Source of the DNA: Deltaproteobacteria bacterium UBA4427 | GTDB taxonomy: Bacteria; Myxococcota_A; UBA9160; UBA4427 | DNA length: 7,781 nucleotides | Assembly: GCA_002390675.1 (NCBI GenBank) | Contig: DGPZ01000071.1 | Span: 40,101-47,881 of the forward strand | Direction of reading: 5' to 3' | In this document: positions 5,050 to 7,781 of the stretch, in pieces | How positions within the stretch are numbered: the stretch's first letter is position 1 | How the letters are laid out: each line of letters opens with the position of its first letter | Translations under genes and position numbers: made by a program | Notes under the pieces: generated by a model | What the model saw: only the letters and a program-made list of their open reading frames with translations | Databases searched by the model: none | What the model was told of the DNA's origin: nothing

Positions 5050-7299
5050 ATGCCTTATTGGTTTGAACCTACGTCCACGTCCGTCGAAATCGGCGGCCGG
5101 ACGATGACTCTCGAGACCGGAAAGATCGCCAAACAGGCGGCCGGTTCCGTGACGGTCACCTTCGGCGACACCGTCGTCCTCGTGACCGCCGTACATTCAA
5201 AGCCCCGAGCGGGTATCGACTTCTTTCCGCTCACTGTCGACTTCGTTGAGAAGTTCGCGGCAGCGGGCAAGATCCCCGGTGGCTTCTTCAAGCGTGAAGG
5301 GCGCCTCGCTGATCGCGAAGTGCTTGTTTCCCGCTTCATCGATCGCTCGATCCGACCGCTCTTCGCGGACGGCTACAACGACGACACACAGGTAACGGCG
5401 ACCGTGCTCTCGCACGATCCTGACTTCTCCGCTGATATGTGCGCCTTCGTGGGTGCCTCGGCTGCGCTCTCAATCTCGGAGATCCCGTTCCTCGGCCCGA
5501 TCGCCGCGGTGCGCATCGCTCGCTGCGACGGAGACTACGTCATCAATCCCGTTCCCGAAGATCTCGAAGAGAGCGATCTCGAACTGATCGTTGCGGGCAA
5601 CGAAAAGTCGATTGTCATGGTTGAAGGGGGCGCGAAGCAACTCCCCGAGGACGAAGTCCTCGCGGCGCTCAAGCACGCGCACAATGAGATCAAGCCAATC
5701 ATCGAAGCAATCGATGCCTTCGCGAAGAAGGTTGGTAAGACCAAGATTGTCATGCCTGAGGCCGCCGACAACAGCGACCTCGAGAAGCGCATCGAGAAGA
5801 TGGCTGGGGAGCGCCTAACTGAGGCATTCCAGATCAAGGAGAAGAAGGCTCGCGCTGACGCTGTGAAGTCGGTCGAGAAGGAAATCCGCCAGGAGATCTG
5901 GGACGAATACCGCAACGAGAAAATGGACTCGACGACGCTGGCCGATTTCGAAGCACGCTCGAACGGTCTCAAGTCGCTTCAGAGTAATGTGAAGAATATC
6001 CTTCATGATCTCGGTGGTGAATTGATGCGCGAACGCGTGATGGCCACAGGCGAGCGCATCGATGGACGAAAGAGCAACGAGATCCGGCAGATCGCATGTG
6101 AGATTCGTCCTTACCCCCGGCCGCACGGTGTTGCGCTCTTTACCCGCGGCGAGACGCAGGCCGTTGTGACGGCGACGTTAGGTTCTGGCTTCGATGAGCA
6201 GACGATCGACGGAATGGGTGGACGCTGGAAGAAGAACTTCATGCTCCACTACAACTTCCCTCCCTTCTCGGTTGGCGAGGCTCGTCCTCTCCGTGGTCCG
6301 GGGCGGCGTGAAGTTGGGCATGGCACGTTGGCTGAACGAGCGATTACGCCCGTTCTTCCTGACCACGACGATTTCCCTTACACGCTTCGCGTTGTTTCGG
6401 AGACCCTCGAGTCGAACGGTTCTTCGTCGATGGCTGCAGTTTGTGGCTCGACCCTCTCGCTGCTCGATGCTGGTGTGCCGCTGAAGGCACCGGTTGCGGG
6501 TATCGCGATGGGCCTGATCAAGGAAGACGACGGCTATGCCGTGTTGTCCGATATTCTCGGTGACGAGGATCATCTCGGCGACATGGACTTCAAGGTCGCC
6601 GGTTCCGCTGCCGGCATCACCTCGTTGCAGATGGACATCAAGATCACGTCCATCACCCCGGAGATCATGCAGATCGCGCTGGATCAGGCCAAAGACGGCC
6701 GGATTCACATCCTGGGTGAGATGGCCAAGTCTATCGATACCTCGCGCAACGAGCTGTCCCAGCACGCCCCGCGTATCACCACGATGACGGTCCCGACGGA
6801 CAAAATTCGTGACGTGATTGGCACGGGCGGCAAGGTCATTCGTGAAATCTGCGAAGTGACCGGCTGTAAGGTCGACATCGATGACGAAGGCCTGATCAAG
6901 GTTGCGTCCTCGGATGGCGAAGCTGCACAGAAGGCGATCGACTGGATCACCTCCATCGTGGCAGAGCCGGAAGTCGGCGTGATCTACAACGGCAAAGTCG
7001 TGAAGGTTGTCGATTTCGGCGCGTTCGTGAACTTCTTCGGTGCACGTGACGGCCTGGTCCACATTTCAGAGCTCAAGAATGAGCGCGTTGGTACAGTCAC
7101 CGACGTGATCAATGAGGGCGACGAAGTGAAGGTCAAGGTCATCGGGATGGATGATCGCGGCAAGGTCAAACTGTCCATGCGCGTCGTCGATCAGGAGACC
7201 GGCGAAGAGCTCGAGGACACACGCCCGCCGCGTGAGCCCCGTGAAGGTGGCGACGACGACCGTCCCCGTCGTCCGCGCCGCCCGCGTCGCGAAGACTAA
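5050..7299 (+). CDS. pnp: Polyribonucleotide nucleotidyltransferase (PNPase)
   Basis: PNPase is a trimeric 3'-5' phosphorolytic exoribonuclease of mRNA decay and part of many degradosomes. The 749-residue product has all domains: first RNase PH domain (about 10-145, with FFKREGR and FIDRSIRPLF), a helical linker domain (about 240-325), and the second RNase PH domain. There GPGRREVGHG (from about residue 416) and DILGDEDHLGDMDFK carry the catalytic residues Asp507, Asp513 and Lys515, equivalent to E. coli Asp486, Asp492 and Lys494. A KH domain (GTGG at 591-594) and an S1 domain (about 643-712) follow, then a ~25-residue tail of Arg/Pro/Asp-rich repeats. An in-frame TGA at 5041 makes ATG 5050 the first ATG; the nearby Shine-Dalgarno is weak (GAAAG), while a strong GGGGGAG lies about 33 bases away. 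Residues after about 515 resemble alphaproteobacterial PNPases more than the first part does, and Leu, Lys and Ser codon choices shift there, so the gene may be recombinant or chimeric. Confidence 0.97.
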   Translation: MPYWFEPTSTSVEIGGRTMTLETGKIAKQAAGSVTVTFGDTVVLVTAVHSKPRAGIDFFPLTVDFVEKFAAAGKIPGGFFKREGRLADREVLVSRFIDRSIRPLFADGYNDDTQVTATVLSHDPDFSADMCAFVGASAALSISEIPFLGPIAAVRIARCDGDYVINPVPEDLEESDLELIVAGNEKSIVMVEGGAKQLPEDEVLAALKHAHNEIKPIIEAIDAFAKKVGKTKIVMPEAADNSDLEKRIEKMAGERLTEAFQIKEKKARADAVKSVEKEIRQEIWDEYRNEKMDSTTLADFEARSNGLKSLQSNVKNILHDLGGELMRERVMATGERIDGRKSNEIRQIACEIRPYPRPHGVALFTRGETQAVVTATLGSGFDEQTIDGMGGRWKKNFMLHYNFPPFSVGEARPLRGPGRREVGHGTLAERAITPVLPDHDDFPYTLRVVSETLESNGSSSMAAVCGSTLSLLDAGVPLKAPVAGIAMGLIKEDDGYAVLSDILGDEDHLGDMDFKVAGSAAGITSLQMDIKITSITPEIMQIALDQAKDGRIHILGEMAKSIDTSRNELSQHAPRITTMTVPTDKIRDVIGTGGKVIREICEVTGCKVDIDDEGLIKVASSDGEAAQKAIDWITSIVAEPEVGVIYNGKVVKVVDFGAFVNFFGARDGLVHISELKNERVGTVTDVINEGDEVKVKVIGMDDRGKVKLSMRVVDQETGEELEDTRPPREPREGGDDDRPRRPRRPRRED

Positions 7300-7326
7300 T
7301 CTCGGCACATACTGCTGAAACGAAAG

Positions 7327-7359
7327 CGGCCCCGGAGAAATCCGGGGCCGTTTTTCTTT
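7327..7359 (+). terminator. Rho-independent terminator of pnp
   Basis: A perfect 10-bp GC-rich stem (7327-7336 with 7341-7350) closed by a GAAA tetraloop is followed by TTTTTCTTT, 27 bases after the pnp stop. On the opposite strand the stem is followed by CTTTCGTTT, so it may also weakly terminate the convergent dioxygenase transcript. Confidence 0.93.
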
Positions 7360-7374
7360 GTCTCACTGCTGCGC

Positions 7375-7781
7375 CTAAAACGGCACGTCGCCTTGAATGA
7401 CGATGCGGTGCATCAGGCGGTGGTCGGTGTAGTCGAACAGGGCGTAGTGAAGCGAGGTGCGGTTGTCCCAAATCGCGAGATCATTCTCCCGCCATTTGTG
7501 GCGGTACTGGAACTCGGGCGTGCTTAGGTAATCGAACAGATAGCGCAGCAGCATGTCGCTTTCCTTGCGGTCCATGTCCTTGATGAAGCTGGTCATGGAT
7601 TCGTTCACGAAAAGGCCCTTTTTGCCGGACACCGGATGGGTGCGCACGACGGGATGCAGGGCCGGGCTGTATTCGGCTTTCTTCTTTTGCAGATGCTCCT
7701 GATAATCCGCGTCCCAGAGTTCCGGGCGCACGTGTAGATCATAGGCCTGAAAGCGGTCGTTATAGGCCCACAGCCCGTCGA
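7375..7781 (-). CDS. TauD/TfdA-family 2-oxoglutarate-dependent dioxygenase (5' part outside window)
   Basis: Only the C-terminal ~134 residues are present; the frame is open to the window edge. This family uses Fe(II) and 2-oxoglutarate to hydroxylate substrates such as taurine, alkyl sulfates or aryloxyacetates, often releasing sulfite or cleaving ethers. Visible family features are ALHPVVRTHPVSGKKGLFVN, PEFQYRHKW, and the end motif IWDNRTSLHYALFDY...HRLMHRIVIQGD. His at 7447-7449 corresponds to the distal iron ligand (E. coli TauD His255). Arg at 7417-7419 matches the 2-oxoglutarate-binding Arg266, and Arg at 7405-7407 matches Arg270, which contacts the taurine sulfonate in TauD. The first iron-binding HxD motif should lie outside the window. 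The GTG at 7731 is internal, not a start, since homologous-looking sequence continues upstream of it (WAYNDRFQAYDLHV). The substrate cannot be told. It converges on pnp with 75 bases between stop codons and is functionally unrelated to the cluster. Confidence 0.92.
   Translation of the reverse strand, partial: DGLWAYNDRFQAYDLHVRPELWDADYQEHLQKKKAEYSPALHPVVRTHPVSGKKGLFVNESMTSFIKDMDRKESDMLLRYLFDYLSTPEFQYRHKWRENDLAIWDNRTSLHYALFDYTDHRLMHRIVIQGDVPF

Noticed and set aside
6178..7062. A 294-codon open frame on the - strand
   Set aside because: It lies entirely antisense to the conserved PH2, KH and S1 parts of pnp, has no recognisable domain, and is explained by GC-rich third positions of the real gene.
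1..7781. A novel defence, mobile or biosynthetic system
   Set aside because: All well-supported genes are conserved housekeeping genes plus one common dioxygenase; no transposase, integrase, phage, toxin-antitoxin, repeat array or unusual domain was seen.

Overview
The window is a GC-rich bacterial translation and RNA-processing cluster in the classic order infB, DUF503 (ylxP-like), rbfA, truB, rpsO, pnp, all on the + strand. It ends with the 3' part of a convergent TauD/TfdA-type dioxygenase gene on the - strand. Most genes are recognised from strongly conserved motifs that can be read directly. No mobile element, CRISPR array, tRNA, rRNA or defence gene is visible.

Layout: bases 2-2320 are the C-terminal 772 codons of infB, whose true start lies upstream of the window. 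A 159-base stretch follows, then a tight block of DUF503 (2480-2881), rbfA (2887-3333, TTG start) and truB (3320-4258, overlapping rbfA by 14 bases). A 269-base leader with three potential RNA hairpins precedes rpsO (4528-4794, TTG start with a good Shine-Dalgarno). A 255-base spacer, also rich in hairpins and containing a possible three-way junction, leads into pnp (5050-7299). A perfect GAAA-loop intrinsic terminator closes the cluster at 7327-7359. The dioxygenase gene (7375 to beyond 7781) converges on it.

The genes fit one job. IF-2 drives initiation, RbfA matures the 30S subunit, TruB makes the tRNA T-loop pseudouridine, S15 nucleates 30S platform assembly, and PNPase degrades RNA. rpsO and pnp are often co-transcribed and post-transcriptionally controlled, which fits the structured spacers here.

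Organism: a DUF503 gene between infB and rbfA is common in Firmicutes and in Myxococcota/Desulfobacterota-like lineages, and is not the usual gammaproteobacterial layout. GC-rich coding with long Pro/Ala/Glu-rich IF-2 N-terminal sequence would suit a 'deltaproteobacterial'-type uncultured bacterium. In contrast, the last third of pnp reads like an alphaproteobacterial PNPase and its codon choices change. The contig may therefore be a recombinant or an assembly chimera joined within the highly conserved pnp catalytic region, in which case the dioxygenase belongs to a different organism. This is inference. The taxonomic call is tentative.
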